A stretch of DNA of 64,000 nucleotides from contig NMRA01000823.1 in assembly GCA_002633005.1 (NCBI GenBank), positions 1 to 64,000 of the forward strand, in the 5' to 3' direction. The DNA is from Phoronis australis. Taxonomy: Eukaryota > Phoronida > Phoronidae. Of this stretch, positions 49,925 through 63,423 are shown one piece after another. Each line of letters opens with the position of its first letter. The first letter of the stretch is position 1. A model generated the notes under the pieces. That model was not told the DNA's origin and searched no databases. It saw only the letters and a list, made by a program, of their open reading frames with translations. The position numbers and the translations under genes are program-made.

Positions 49925-50386
49925 CTATTTGCAAACGTGGACATCCACGACTTTTTTACACGTATCACATTTTACGAAACAACACCAATGAAATTTACAG
50001 TGACACCGTTCGACCAATGTCTCCTTAAATGAGTTGTAGCCTCGCCCACAACACATAAGGACACATCCGTCCATTCCCGGGGAATCTTTGTTGCAACGTC
50101 TTCCTTTCGTTCCCAACGACCCCGTCTTACTGTCCGGTTCACAATATGTAGGCGAGGGGTCTAGATAGATAATATCTTCTTTCGTAGGTTTATTATGAGA
50201 CTTATATAACCTCTGTAGTCTTGTTCCTCTCTTATTAAATTTCACCTCCGTGGCGCTGTCGTATTTTTCCTTGAGACGAAGGCCAATGTCCCTGAAGGCC
50301 GGTAGATTCTGCCAGCACGTCTTAAGACTACATGAACCGGAAACTCCGTGACATTTGCATCCAACTTCGTCATACTTATACACGGC
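49925..50386 (-). CDS. Wnt5: Wnt5, last coding exon
   Basis: The exon follows the acceptor ttattttgttttag on the minus strand. It encodes 153 residues beginning [19 protein letters not shown] and ends VVDVHVCK before TAG at 49925-49927. [10 protein letters not shown] holds the Ser that is acylated by Porcupine in Wnt proteins. The cysteine-rich end is complete, including [36 protein letters not shown] and the terminal [20 protein letters not shown] and the last-exon boundary after NNEAGRR fit Wnt5 better than Wnt4, Wnt7 or Wnt16. The product is a secreted ligand of non-canonical (Ror/Ryk/Frizzled) signalling. Phase 0 joins it to the exon at 53886-54178. No frame damage is seen. Confidence 0.9.
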   Translation of the reverse strand, partial: AVYKYDEVGCKCHGVSGSCSLKTCWQNLPAFRDIGLRLKEKYDSATEVKFNKRGTRLQRLYKSHNKPTKEDIIYLDPSPTYCEPDSKTGSLGTKGRRCNKDSPGMDGCVLMCCGRGYNSFKETLVERCHCKFHWCCFVKCDTCKKVVDVHVCK

Positions 50387-53300
50387 CTAAAACAAAATAA
50401 AGAGAAGATTAGTAACAGTTAACCCCGACTGAAACCGGAAGTCGTTCTGCAGACGAAAAAGTCACGTGATATTATTTTATTGACAGCGGCGAAAGTGAGA
50501 CTTCACGGGAAAGCTACTTGGCACTCGTGTTGAATGAAATGATTGTAGGCAGGAGTATCAAGAGGGTTTGTAGTGAAACTGGTTTACCACACCCTCAATT
50601 TGAAAGCTATAGTATTACACTTCCATTCTTATTACCGCCTGGGACTTACTTTTTAAAATAGTAACGGAATTACAACTTAAAGCGTTCCTACAAAGTTTGA
50701 GAGGATTAATGAATTTTGTTGGCATGTATTGCCATAAAAGAAATGATAAACCATTTTAAACCGATGTTGGTATAACTTATCCATTTGCTAGTTGTCATAA
50801 CTGCCGTCCCAAGTTGCATTAACAGAACTTTGAATTTCCCAGTTAAAATGTAATGTTTGAATAAGAAACGGGTGCATTATTCATCCTATTACACAATTAT
50901 TGACTTTCATCGAAATCAAAGGCTGTTTTTCAGACCCCAAACATCTGATAATGACCGACACGCAGTCATAAACTAGAGTCTTGTGAAAAAATGAGACCCC
51001 GGAACCCAATCACCTTGTTCTCTGCAATACGACATCTAAAGGGATAAAATCGCGTTACCGTAACAGTAGTCAATGTGGATATACAGGTTTCTGTGGTCAA
51101 TACGGAGAAATATTGACTCCGAAAGAAAAGTTTATCATTTCATAATCTGTCGAACATATGACAACGCAATAGAATTCCGCACGAGTAATTTAAGATATGA
51201 TGAACATAACTTATGTAATAAACCGATGTCGTTTTTCAATCAAAGCGAGTGTGAAGGAGTGCCTCAAAGTCAGTTCGCCTCCCTTTTCCTTGCCTCCTCT
51301 ATAATATCACCTGAGTTTCCTTCAAGATAAATATTTGCCTTGTATTATGTAATATACTTATTCTCAATGTAAGGATGGGCCTACCCATTCTCATGAACTT
51401 CATTCGGAAGTTCATGCCATCCTGAACCAAATCCAATAAATAGGATGTCAGGGTAAACGAACATAGTAACAACAAACTATTTACGCTATAAAGCTGACCC
51501 GTTTTTTTCATAGCATCTAAACTTTTGATTTAATAAAGACAAAGACATTCCGATAATCCAACCTAAGTTGGCGCCGAACATGATATTTTTCAACTGTTAA
51601 AGATGGTGCCAATCATTGTCAAACACTCAGATGTTGACGGTGGGATATTTCAGACCATCCAACCACCTGGGTAGTGTCAGAAGTCAGTGGACCATGGAAC
51701 CCTTCATAACAGGACGCAGGCTCAATTGAAAACGAGTAAATGTTGATTTTTGTTAACGAGCGTCATAAATTTGCAAACGGAGCAAAGGCGACGCTCAGTT
51801 TCAAGAGACAATTAAGGAAGACTGCGCGAACGCACAGGTACAATAGCCTAGTACCATCCCGCCAAAACTACCATCAAGAGATCCGAGCAAATATACATGT
51901 ACCGGCATTTGCAGTGGAATTGTGGAAAACGGGAAGTGCAAGCTACAACTGATTCAGAGCTTGAAGTACTTCTTATGACAAACGCGAAGTGAGATCAAAG
52001 CAAACTTCCCACTGAAATTCACATGTGTCCCAAAGTATAGGCCACACCAATTTCATTCTGGGAAATACACGCGCGGTCTCACTTTAAAACACGAGGGGTT
52101 GAAATGCAAAAAGCAACCACGAGCGCAGTGAGTTGAGGAATGGAGGAGCAGATGCTCTGCCTACAATGGCATTCCCACTTACTTGCATTCTGCTGTGGAT
52201 TTAAAGTTCTGACGGACACGGCATAGGTGCCCGCTGTAACATCTACCTTCCTACGAGTCTGGTAGTGAGGATAACTGATTACATTGTATCGCATTATGTA
52301 CAAAAAATGTTATTCATATATTACAAGTAGCTGGGCGCTAGAATGTTCACCGTAGCACCACATGCCATGTTGACATGCGCACAGCACAGAGCACTGAGAA
52401 GAATCCGTGGTGATGACGACACATTGGTTAACCGTGCTGAGCCACTTGTCTAAATTAGAGACGAGAAGAGGGAGGAGTTAAAACAACAACGTCAAACTTG
52501 GTGAGTGCAGAGAAAACACAGTTTTCTCGTCGACACACTTGTTGACAGTCTGTTCAGCTGATGACCTTTGGCATGTGGAAGGGCTCTCCAGGTGGCACGT
52601 CACCACAGACCCACCGAAAGGTTGCATATGACAATGGGAACCGAATGATAAGATCACCGAACGGGACATACGAGGGTACACCTTGAGAACGTTAATGAGT
52701 GGGGCCAAAGTTTTGCACTATTGCCTTTATATTACGGACAAAAAAATGAAAACTGCTAAGAACCGGTCATCTGACAAATAATCCAAGTAATTGAAGAAGG
52801 TCTGACTAGTTGTAGGCCACTGTGCAGAATAAAACAAACGCATGAACCAACGTTAAGACTACCTCTGAAGTGACGGCAGATGTCCGTTTTCGTGGGATCC
52901 AAAATCAATTGCGTTTGTTGTCAAAACTTGTGATATTACAGTCACATGCAGTTTTTCCGGTATTTTCACATGTGGGTAACAGCTTCCCATTCCTATTGTT
53001 TCTTGGAAGCATAAGCATTGCTAATGACGTCATTTATGCAAAGAACGAGAAACAATGAGACGCGGAGATAACCACAAAAACGAAGTTCGTTTCAAGTTTA
53101 CTAGTTTGCATAATATTCTAAGCTTGTTGATGATCAAGATTGGGAAAGACCTTTATTATTACTGACCAAAAGATGGCGCTAGCGTCACATTTATATTTGG
53201 CGGCTTGTTTTTCTTTCTCAAAGTATTCAATTTCAGCCACTTAAACAGCGAAGGTGTTTGTGTGAAATGATACTCTGTTGTGACTGAAACGCAGATGACA

Positions 53301-53885
53301 ACCTAGTGTCCGTGTCAATTATAGAGAATGGTTGATAATCTACTGTCAAACTTGTGTTTCGTTCATGGAAAACTACTGTTCCGCCAGACACTTCATTGGA
53401 ATGCCCTCGATTGACTTACGCTCAGCAGCATTTTTTCAGAATTTATAATTTGTAAATAAAGCAATTATCCCCTTTGCTCTATCCCTCGTGTTTTTAGTGC
53501 AATGCATTTAGTGTTTAGTGATTTGGAGAACACTTCAAGGCAAGGCAACATTGCGTTGAAAGTATGCATCCTCTAACTTGAGTGTGAACGTGTCCGACTT
53601 ATGGATCTTTTAAGAAATCTAATGCACCGCCATTTTTGTAAGCTACTGTTTTGGTTCACGAGGTCGCGTATCTAGTCACCCATCATGTACCGAATGAAGT
53701 GTATGGATTGCTACTCCGCTAACTTTGTTTATTTGATTTTAATGTTTACAAATTTGGCTTGATATATTTAACGCTACGAGGCCATTAAACTAAAGAATTT
53801 CACGTTTTTAGGTGTACTTTCAATTTATTTATTAAAAAAATGAAGTTTTGTAGTGCATTTACCAGTCAAGTATTCGTTTACTTAC
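50387..53885 (-). other. Wnt5 intron between the last two coding exons
   Basis: A 3.5-kb intron with donor CGA|gtaagt and acceptor tttag. It contains coding-like debris at about 52365-52710 and otherwise short, unremarkable open frames. Confidence 0.85.
52365..52710 (+). pseudogene. Unidentified decayed coding sequence in the Wnt5 intron
   Basis: One plus-strand frame reads AQHRALRRIRGDDDTLVNRA, then after a stop RDEKREELKQQRQTW, another stop, and HSFLVDTLVDSLFS. The next frame continues DDLWHVEGLSRWHVTTDPPK and later ITERDIRGYTLRTLMSGAK. The charged, helical composition and alternation of frames suggest an old mobile gene. Family unknown. Confidence 0.3.
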
Positions 53886-54178
53886 TCGTCTGCCAGCCTC
53901 GTTGTTGTGCAGGTTCATGAGCATGCGCGACAGTCCTCTCGAATGTCGCGGGTGATTTTTTTCTTGTTCACGTGCATCTATGAATGTCTTTGCGAACAGA
54001 TTTCCATAATCTATATTATCACCGCATCCACCCCATATCCAGTCATTGTTGAGCGTTTTAGGGCGCGACATTCTGCTGCATCCGCAGTTGCCTAAAATTC
54101 CTTCCCGGCATGCTCTGCTGATTGCATGCGTCACCCCTGCGGCAGATATCGCATGTGCGAACGCCACCTCTCGACTAG
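53886..54178 (-). CDS. Wnt5: Wnt5, penultimate coding exon
   Basis: The exon starts after ttattgtgttccag and begins with two bases completing an Ala codon (phase 1), then [20 protein letters not shown]. It continues through [39 protein letters not shown] and [13 protein letters not shown] to the donor gtaagt. The 293 bases give 97 full codons. The SRACREG, CGCS and WGGCGDN(I/V)(D/N)YG blocks are Wnt hallmarks, and IDYG..FAK.FIDARE is the Wnt5 version. Exon limits match those of vertebrate Wnt5 genes (TASRE start, NNEAGRR end). The preceding exons, carrying the signal peptide and N-terminal cysteines, are not visible to the right within the window. Confidence 0.92.
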
Positions 54179-57100
54179 CTGGAACACAATAAATAAGAAT
54201 TATTAAAAACAAGAGAAGCAGCTAACGTCTGTACACGTATTTGCAAAAAAACATTCAAAGATGCTATAATTAATAACAGCGTGAATGTTAACTTTGCTCA
54301 GCTAAAATGAACTGCGCTGATCAGTACTTCAGGATTTTTTGCAGTGAATTTGCCCTATGTGACTGATTGCTTTCGACTACTCAGTGCCTGAAGGCGATAC
54401 AGCTAATATTTCCACACGTTTTCAAGATAATTTAACATGATGCCAGTCTGGTGAACGCTTGTAAAGGTGACGACAGATAAATCATTATCTTGCGCCATAA
54501 AACACAGGACCTCCAAAGAATTCATAAAAAATTCTGCAGTTTAGCGTCGTGTGTTGTCGAAAGCGCAAAACGGTGAAAATGTGAGGTTTGACCGATTCAT
54601 TGACCTTTGATTGAACCGGGGAGGGCGACCCTTGTGTTGATTTAGACTGGGCTGGCAGTGCGAAAATGGCCCGCGGGTAAAACTCGCTGCGAAAAAATGA
54701 CGGAGCGCGCAGACAACAAGCAACATTCTATTGACACTGTTGACACACTTCTAGATATGCAAATAAATCCTAGTTGAAGGCCGAGGTCTCGTCTGTCAAA
54801 CGCAGTCGTGGTATATACTATCAAGCATACCTTTTGTAGCGAATCTAAGGGTCCTGCCCCTAGTGACAAGAAACCCAAACTACTTCTTTCAAAGGAACGA
54901 ACGAAGCGTTGGTAAGAGTTTACAGAATGAATCCTCACATTTCCGTAATAATGCGCAAAAACAAGTTAATCTATGCTCTCGAAAGGGTTTGACAAACTGT
55001 GTCAGTGCACGCAGTCATTATATTTTGTTGACAAAGACTGACGGGACGTTGGCCATAAATTGGTGTAGACGCTGTCGGTTGGCCACCCTGCAATGTTCAT
55101 CACTCAGAAAGACTGAAATAGTACAATAAATGACCAATACTATAATTATGTTTACAACCAGAGGAGCGAAGTCTTTGACCGATTTGTCTCAGCCACACGA
55201 ATGCACCGGTTTTCACATCACTGGTTTCCGCACGCTTCTAGTTGCAATTAGCCAAGTGCCAAGACAATCGTTTACCGCTAATTTTGTTTATCCAGGCATT
55301 TGAGCCACTTTCGGCGAACACTTCCTCAGAACATACGGCGAGAGCTATATCACGATGCTACTATCGAACGGTTAATACAACAGTAGGTTTGTGAACACAT
55401 CCCATTTAAAACATTCCCTAGGATCAATTTCAGAAGCCTTCATACATGCAAGTTGACAATTTGACTCCAAACCATTCAAAATATGCCATTGAAATGTATG
55501 TCGTTCTATTTTTGTCTTGTGCAAATTGCTACAATCGTCTAGGTAAAAAATAAGCCGAACCTTCATTATGTTGTCTCCATCTGCGTTTCAACGAGTTCAA
55601 TTCTCTCATGAGCAGTCTGGTTTGTTTTTTCTTCGTCTTTTGATAATTGTAGCGGATCAACATTTAGTAACGCAGGGTGAACATTAGACGGAGATTAGTC
55701 AAAACAAAACACTCGCCAATAATGCATACATATACTTATACGTAATAATACGACTACATGTTTTGTTCTGACGTATGACTATATCTCGCGTCGATTTGCC
55801 CGATCTTGCGCCTTGCGAGTTCTTTGCGTTTACGGAGCGTACCCCTTGTACATGTACTGTACATGTACGTTAGAACGGAGATGGAGGATGGCTGATTGAT
55901 TACGACGGCCAGCGGAGACAGTAAGTTGACAGCACTGACACAGAAATAAAAAATTAAATATACTACACAGGTAGTACGCCGATAGAACAATATCCTGTAT
56001 TCGCGACGCCTGCCTGCTCTAGAGAAACGACCGGGCACGTGCTCGCGTGTATAACCACCGAACAATACGATTAACGCTACACGGGTTGATTCGATTAGAC
56101 GGATTGATTTTGAACCTTTGTGTGGATACCATTTACAAGGAAGCATGGTTGTGCGACAGCAAAACTACAAAACTGATGGCGTTTTCTCAGGTGTTTCTTA
56201 TAAATACTTATTCATACATTTAAACAATTAACTTCCGAATTGTAAAATAACATATTCCAGGTGCGTTTATTACCGTCTGGTTTGTTACCCCATGTTCTCG
56301 ATGATAAGTACAAGCAACTCAATAAAAAGGTTTGTTCACAAAGGCATTTGTCAAGAAGGTAATTTCATTGGGACAGTAGAATGTAAATTCATTTTGTGAG
56401 GTCTTCAATATTCTCGTTAAACGCGTAAAAACGCGCAATGCTATTGAGCCGCAAAGTGATTAACACCGTCAAGAATTCAATTTACTTTATTTCATAGCAG
56501 TTTTAAGACACTAAATCGACGGAAATAGCGAAGGCGCAAAGGCAACCTTAAAAGAAATTACGCACCATACCAACATTCTATCCGAGGTTACCTACAGCAT
56601 AAAATCACTAAAATCCCAAACTAATGTAACATTAAGGAAACTTTCCGACTTGCTTGATTGATGGCAAGTTTGTTTAACAAGCTCGTCGGTCCATTGCTCA
56701 GCACAAATCTGCTAAATGTCTTCAAGGGCCTGTTTGTTTACTGCATATTTCTGGCCTTGCTACTTGCATCAGTGGATGAAATCGGTTGGCGAAATTGTCA
56801 ACATCAGTGACATATGCATTACCAAGGATAAGTGGAAATAGAGGGCTTCACTACAGTAGTCAGATCAGTGTAGTCAAACAAATTAGAAACCTGTGAAAGT
56901 TTCAAATTCCATTAGTAAAGTCGTTTGCCAGGAAAGCAATTTATCCCGGCGTTCGTTTAACTTGTACAGTACGTGTATCTTACGTTGGCATCGAGACAAC
57001 CGCCCGTTTATGGAAGCCCTTGCCAATTTATAGACCCTATGGAAAAGTAACAGTTTCGATCACAAAAAATTCAAAATCTTTCAAAGATAATTACAAGAAA

Positions 57101-59865
57101 AACACGGCCAGTGTAATAATGCAAGTCATAACACCTACGTGTACTTCCGTCTGTCGAATGGACAGCGACACAAAATAGAATTCATGAAATTACGGTTTCC
57201 ATGAAAGAAAGTGGCAAGAACTATAGCTGGGAAGTGATCGGCAACCAAACTTTCCGATGAAATATTATGTAAACAGATTCAATGATTGATTAACCTTTGA
57301 TTCGTGTTTGGCAAAGTTCTGGCAAAGATTACAACTACCTGTTCACGCAAAAGCTATAGACTGTTGAGCGCGAATATCTGTGATTGTTGAACCTTGAAAT
57401 TGGACATTGGGTGGCCAACGCCGTGGTGTCGTGGAGTTGGTCGGCCAATCTAATGTTTTATACATGCGCGTCAGCGGAGCATAATCTATCATTGTTGCAA
57501 ATCGAGAAATCCAACCGAACCCCTGCACAAACCACCTACATGTACGCTACCGGAGGCATACGTTGTACAAATTTGTGTGAATCGTTGATTCCTGATTGAG
57601 AGTTATTGAGGAAACTCGGACCACACAAAAACTTCATGAGACGGCCTGGGGGAAAGTCCGTCGCAGGTGCCAAGGACACCGACACACTCTGCAGTAGTCT
57701 CCAATATTAAAGGGGCGTCAATAATAAAGAAATTAAATTTGCGCAGAGGTCGCGTCCAGCTGACAGCTGAAGAACTGATAGAGTTCACGTTAGCAGATGT
57801 TACTGGAATAATAATGTGTAACTGTAAGATATCATCGACAATCGGAAAGAAATGACAACGAGGTATGCGGAGCTACTGGCCAGTTACTGGAAGTAGCAAT
57901 CGACTGCTTAAACAAGAATTCTGAAAAAAGCGAAAATAAAACGAAATTCGAATCTTTAGAGCACTCATCTATCTCCAGACAACTTCGTGGGTTTCCACTC
58001 AAAATTGGAACGAAATACACTGCTGTCTCGTTTTCATTTTCAGAGGACGAAATGGGATTATTTCTCATTGCACCGGAATTGAAAACAGTTTAGAAATAAT
58101 TAAAGAACATACACTTGGATTTGGAAATAGTGAAAGTTAACGAAAGTTCGGAATGATATTTTGCTAATACTAGTGACAACCGTGGATCCTTTAAGCACCT
58201 GTTGTTTTGAAAACCGTTGGACGCGTCGGAGTCATGTTTCCGTCCCGGTATTTGCATTTTGCGGTACCGGTTTTAGACCAACTGAATATGTCGAAACCTT
58301 TTGAAATGATGGTGGAAACGAATGCTATACCCAAACTGAACCATCAAGGTCAGGAGTGTTTGGCAAATTAGAAAGTTATGAATCGGAACAGCATTTCGGT
58401 GCACTAAGAAGGCTCCCCCGATATAAAAGTCACGAGTTCTTGAGTCTCTTTTGCAATGTACTACGCTATGTGAATAGTTATTAATAGACATGTTGCGAAT
58501 TCGCCGGGTACGTTCTTGTCCAGTTATTCGGTGCAACGAATACTATAATTTGTTTTTCCAACAAACAAATGTTGTGAATAATGGCGATGTGGTTTCCCGC
58601 CATCCAATTGACTCGATCAATGCTGACAAAGAATATTACGGGGTGACTAAGCAACGTCATATTCCAAACAGTCATTTCTGTAAATTTCCCAACTTTATCA
58701 ACCATCACAACACTCCCAAATGGCATTAGTTCTTTTAAATAATAGCCAGTATGTAGGTGTACTTTGCACGACTGCGGTGGGCATATGCGTCTCACGCAAC
58801 GCTTCCGAGTGCGTTCCCTGGTTGACCCTCGATCTCCCAGCAGGTTCGCAGCACTTCCCATTGTGTCGGTTGGATAACTAAGGGCCATTTGAATAGTGCC
58901 TGATTATGAAAATTATTCAAGTCAGATGTTGCCGTGCTTTGAAGTTTTCGCTGCCTCTGGACATAGGCATCCCCACTTCCGGCTATGTTTCTACATCCTG
59001 GTTATATTTGTGAAAGTAAATATATTCTAAAAGTGAGCCCATTGTTGGTTTTAAAAACAGTGTCGAGGTACACGTGTTATAACACTTATTATGAGCATAT
59101 GTAAGAATACACGTGCTTTCAATTAGCTCACTGAAAAGTAATATCATTGTAATAAAACAAAAATATATAGATAGCGATCCGATGATTAGGTCTTACTACC
59201 GTAAGCATTCGTTATGACGAACGTTGGAAAACAATTCATTGGTGAGCAGATTTTCTTTCATAACGATAAAGGAGTAAAAGCGTACATCATGTTTTTAATT
59301 CTGAGGTGCTAACTCTCCTCTGACGTTGGGAAACATTCTTACGTTTCGATGACATCACTGGCTTTATTTTTTATTTTTTCACTTACAACCAATTTTAGAA
59401 ATGAACGAAGACACAGTGATTCCCGAAACCTGACTAAACTCAAACCAGTTGGCCAGGTTTTGATTCTTGGAATGAATAAAACACTTACAGACCGATTTGG
59501 CATTTAACAGCACGTTGGAGTGATTACACAAAACATGTAAATTGTTTGACGGATTGCAAACGGATTAAGTTAAACCATAACAAGTCTTTATATAATTAGC
59601 CAGGTCGGTAAACACACAAGTCAGGATTAAAATTTGCCAGGACTTAAATAAGATGAATTTACTGAAATGACATGCACGACAAAACTGACGCAGACATTTT
59701 AAAACTTATAAATATGTGTGCGCATAAAAAGCAAACTGCTTTAATTAAACAAGCGATTTTAATAAAAATTCAGGACGGTAAAACTAAATAAAACAAAACA
59801 AAAAGGAACATTTCCCCTGTTTATACATCCTCGTATCCCGAGCAATTTCTACATGCGCTCACACA
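54179..59865 (-). other. Probable Wnt5 upstream intron, no exon recognised
   Basis: On the minus strand I looked for the cysteine-bearing exons expected before the SREVAF exon and found none. The sequence is AT-rich with a palindromic GTACATGTAC word pair near 55849-55869. Small open frames (55754-56146, 58481-58888 and others) have no domain. Confidence 0.5.
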
Positions 59866-59930
59866 AGGGGTTCGGGGAGATCCGCCGAACGAGCCCCCCA
59901 TTTGGCGAAGTGGGCAAAAAAATCCGCCTC
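59866..59930 (-). repeat. TTCGCCAAATGGGGGGCTC repeat, reverse copy
   Basis: The complement of GAGCCCCCCATTTGGCGAA, next to GGATCTCCCCGAACCCC-type and GGCGGATT words, matches the forward copy at 62042-62122. Confidence 0.6.
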
Positions 59931-61506
59931 AGCGAAACAGAGACTCAAAAAAAGTATAAAACAAGACAAAAGTCCACTAAAAAGGCAGGAACTACCAAAA
60001 ATTCGGCGAATGCACAATTCATAGCTCTGAACGTATCCCGTGAATCTTCGTAAAAGCGAAGGTCCACACTATCTCAAAAATTCAAGCGCCCATTTCTTAC
60101 GGCTGGGTGCGCACATGCAGTTGGCTCGTGGGAATGGATAATTCCAGGGAAAAATCACAAATTTAAAGGCTTATCGATGTGTTCCTTAGTTTCAATAAAT
60201 ATGTTCTACAAGAGTTGCCAATTTCACTTCATTTCTTACCAAAACCACTATTAGGTTTACCATTTTGACCTTCTGACCTCTAGTGTCGTTTGATCACATT
60301 TTTTGCTGCGCGTGCACAAGCTAGGTCAACAATTTCCTGGGGAGATGTTGTCGTAAACAGAGAAACAAAACAGTGACTGTTTACGTTTCACAAGCTCACG
60401 AATAACCCGCACTTTTCGGGTTTTAATATTAGGACGTAAGGAGTTATGCTTCGTGACAAGTAAGGTGAAGTAGCAAACGCAAACCAGGTGAAAAATATAT
60501 ATTGGTGGTCTTTAAAACCAGACGTCGCTTGATGCTTTTCGCCGACCATAGCCACAGTTTTGACTGCCCGCGACTGAAACAAGTGACTACAATTTATGTA
60601 GTGTTATCAACCGTTTCGTCCACATACATGACATTTTTTCACCGAGACTTCCAAACTGTTTCGCCATTATATTGATTACATAACAATTATATTGAATACA
60701 TAAGCTGCGACTTTCTTTTGAAGGCTTTTTTGACTGAAAACTCCTCTGTTAAAAATGAAAACGTCAACATTACTTAATAAAGGAAGATTAGACTTCTGGA
60801 AACTGAGCTATCGGACTAAAACGACTCGAGTTAAAAATAAGTCAATATGAATTCCAAAAGCGTTTTGTAGCTTATCACATAAATAAATGGAATTGTGACC
60901 ATACCCATGAATAAACACGATTTTTGGAAAATCGCGTGCCGTGAAAATAAATCATTCCGTTCATTGTCTCCGTGCATATAGAAAAATTTCACTAACGATC
61001 AAGAATTTAATACATGAATAGTTTCATCCGTCTATATTCAATTTTTAAAGGTTATTTAAAAAGACGTAATCCTTGGCAATGCACCGTCATTAACCTTAAG
61101 TTTTGGGTACTTTTTTAAATTTGGCTCATCAACAAGACAGCAAGTTTGAGACAAATCCCACCACAGTCATGAGACCTTTGTCATGTCAAAACTGCAAGGG
61201 TTCACTGGACTGTCTAATTAAGTTAATTTTAACGATTAATAAGCTCTATTAGTTCAACATGGCAATGCCAACAAACGCTATCATCACAAGATAATTCACA
61301 AATGCGTCTGCCGAAGAAATGTCAACGTAGTCAGGCTTCAAGTTAAACATTTACACATCATAAGAATCACAGATCGTCACTAATAATATTATCTCCATTG
61401 CGACAGGTCCAGTTTTTTGAAGGATCAACAACAAAATGGAAGGTGTCCCCATGGCTTGCTTGTTCCATGCGTTGTTACTTGGCGAACTATGTCTCAGTGT
61501 TTGAAC
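59931..61506. other. Non-coding stretch, nothing recognised
   Basis: AT-rich. Only short open frames; no repeats of note. Confidence 0.45.
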
Positions 61507-61581
61507 ATGGGCGGCGAAGCACTGAAATAAGTGGGGGGCTATAGCCCCCCCCCACCAGCCCCCTATGGTGCTCCGCCAATG
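61507..61581. repeat. CATGGGCGGC foldback repeat, copy 4
   Basis: A monomer from CATGGGCGGCGAAGCACTGA to TATGGTGCTCCGCCAATG, with GGGGGGCTATAGCCCCCC as its central palindrome. Confidence 0.8.
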
Positions 61582-62041
61582 TTGAATGATCCCGGTAATC
61601 TGCAGTCATCATTATAACGCACGAAACAATAGCCAGGAAACCTTCGCCAAAGTTTCCAGTCATTTGTGTCATAATGACGTCCGAGTCGACTGACCGATTG
61701 AATTTAGGTGAATACACGGAGAATGTAAATGCATTGCAAGGAAGAAAATGTTAAGTATTTAGTGTGCTATCAGAAATGGTTTTCCAAAACAGCTATACGG
61801 CGAGATTTAAAGACGAGAAATAACAAACAAAAACGGAAGCCCCGCAAACATTTGTTCTTTCAGTGACATACGCATGCGCGCACCCAGCCTTCAATATGGG
61901 GGGCTCGAATCCCCGACGTTGTGGACCCTTTGCTAACAAAAGTGCGGGCGGAATAAAAAAAACGGAACCACCATTTTGAATTGCGCGCATTTGCGCTTAT
62001 TTACTGGACTTTTATCCAATTTTCTCGAACTTTTTGTCTCT

Positions 62042-62122
62042 CAGGGGCGGACCTTATGCCCTCTTCGCCAAATGGGGGGCTCATTCGAGCCCCCCGAGCC
62101 CCCCCCCCCTGGGTGCGCGCAT
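62042..62122 (+). repeat. TTCGCCAAATGGGGGGCTC repeat, forward copy
   Basis: CAGGGGCGGACCTTATGCC, then CTTCGCCAAATGGGGGGCTC and C/G-runs ending in TGGGTGCGCGCATG. A related ATGGGGGGCTCGAATCCCC stretch lies at about 61897-61915. It belongs with the GC-rich foldback class. Confidence 0.6.
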
Positions 62123-63423
62123 GGTACGAAACCACGTTACAGTTGCGTCAAGGAACATTGCGTCTAACAAACGAGTCCGTCTCTCTGGTGTCAGTTTTTA
62201 TACTAACCACAACCCGCCAAAATGTAATGAAAAATACGGATACCTTGACATAAATTGCTAGGATGTAAATTGTTTGGACGAGCGTTGACACCCAGATCAG
62301 TTCAAATTTATCAAATCGAGAATTTATTAGTGTGGATGGGTGTCATTTTGGAGCAAGGAATGGCATACAAACTCGCCACTTACCGGGTACAAAGAAGTGT
62401 CGATTGGATTACGAAAATAGCGTAGATTCTGAAGCATGCAGTCGCTGGTAACATAACAGAAAACATTACTTCACGAGGAAATGTGCAGATTTTCGCTAAC
62501 TTGTCACCGGGCAATAGCAGACTTAACTTGATACTCTACCCTACAACGTATCATAAAGTTAAAGAATTCTTGCTGTTCCGCCATTTAATTGATTTTGATT
62601 TTTTGATAATTTTTACGATTTTTCATTTAGCTTTGATTTTTTTCACTAACAAATTGATGTCATTGGCTGACGTGTGATACAAGTATACATTCTAATTATC
62701 TGAGAACACTTATAACACGATTGCAGTTAAAGAATGCAAGGGTTATGTAGGTTTATAAAATACCATTTTCGTTTGGATGTGTGACATTCAAACAATTGAG
62801 TTTAACCGTCTTGTTCGCCACACGGGCTTTCTGTAACTTTAAATGACCGTTAACACTTGAACAAGCTGTTTGCTCCGCCAGTGGAATCGCATCAATCAAC
62901 CTTAAATAACACCGGTGGACTTATATATTCTCATTAAGATTGGGGCACGCTTGTTTTAATGTCCTGCTAGCCAGGTTTTCAACATCAAAGACACTCACAA
63001 ATTGCACACTTTTCACTAGAAAAAATGTAGCACGAACTTTGACGGTCGGCGTGTATTTATTTGCTAGACCTACTGACCAAGATTGTTTGTGAGATTAGAC
63101 ATACACGCTCACATATCTAACAATTAACATGCCTAACCTTCCGTAACATGACAACAAGCGTTGGAGGATCTTCTTTGAAGACGAAAGATAACTTTGATCA
63201 CACCAACAAATTACAACAGACCAACAACTGTTGTGAAATAAGACGATTCTACAAGAAGCAAGATGGACGGGAGAATACCACGTTGTCCATAAATTGGTCT
63301 CCGTTATCAGCAGAAAGTGGCCCAGTCTCGCCCGCTGTGGGAGAAGGTGGTGGTTGATTTTGAGACAGGAAATCATTGCTTTATCCAAAGAGTACAAAGA
63401 ATGCGGACTGCTAAACGCCTGTC
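62123..63423. other. Non-coding stretch, nothing recognised
   Basis: No recognised gene. Open frames at 63095-63397 (-) and 63148-63357 (+) overlap each other and lack domain features. Confidence 0.4.

Noticed and set aside
61793-61990. Minus-strand open frame of 65 codons
   Set aside because: It includes GC-rich repeat sequence (ATGGGGGGCTCGAATCCCC) and shows no domain.
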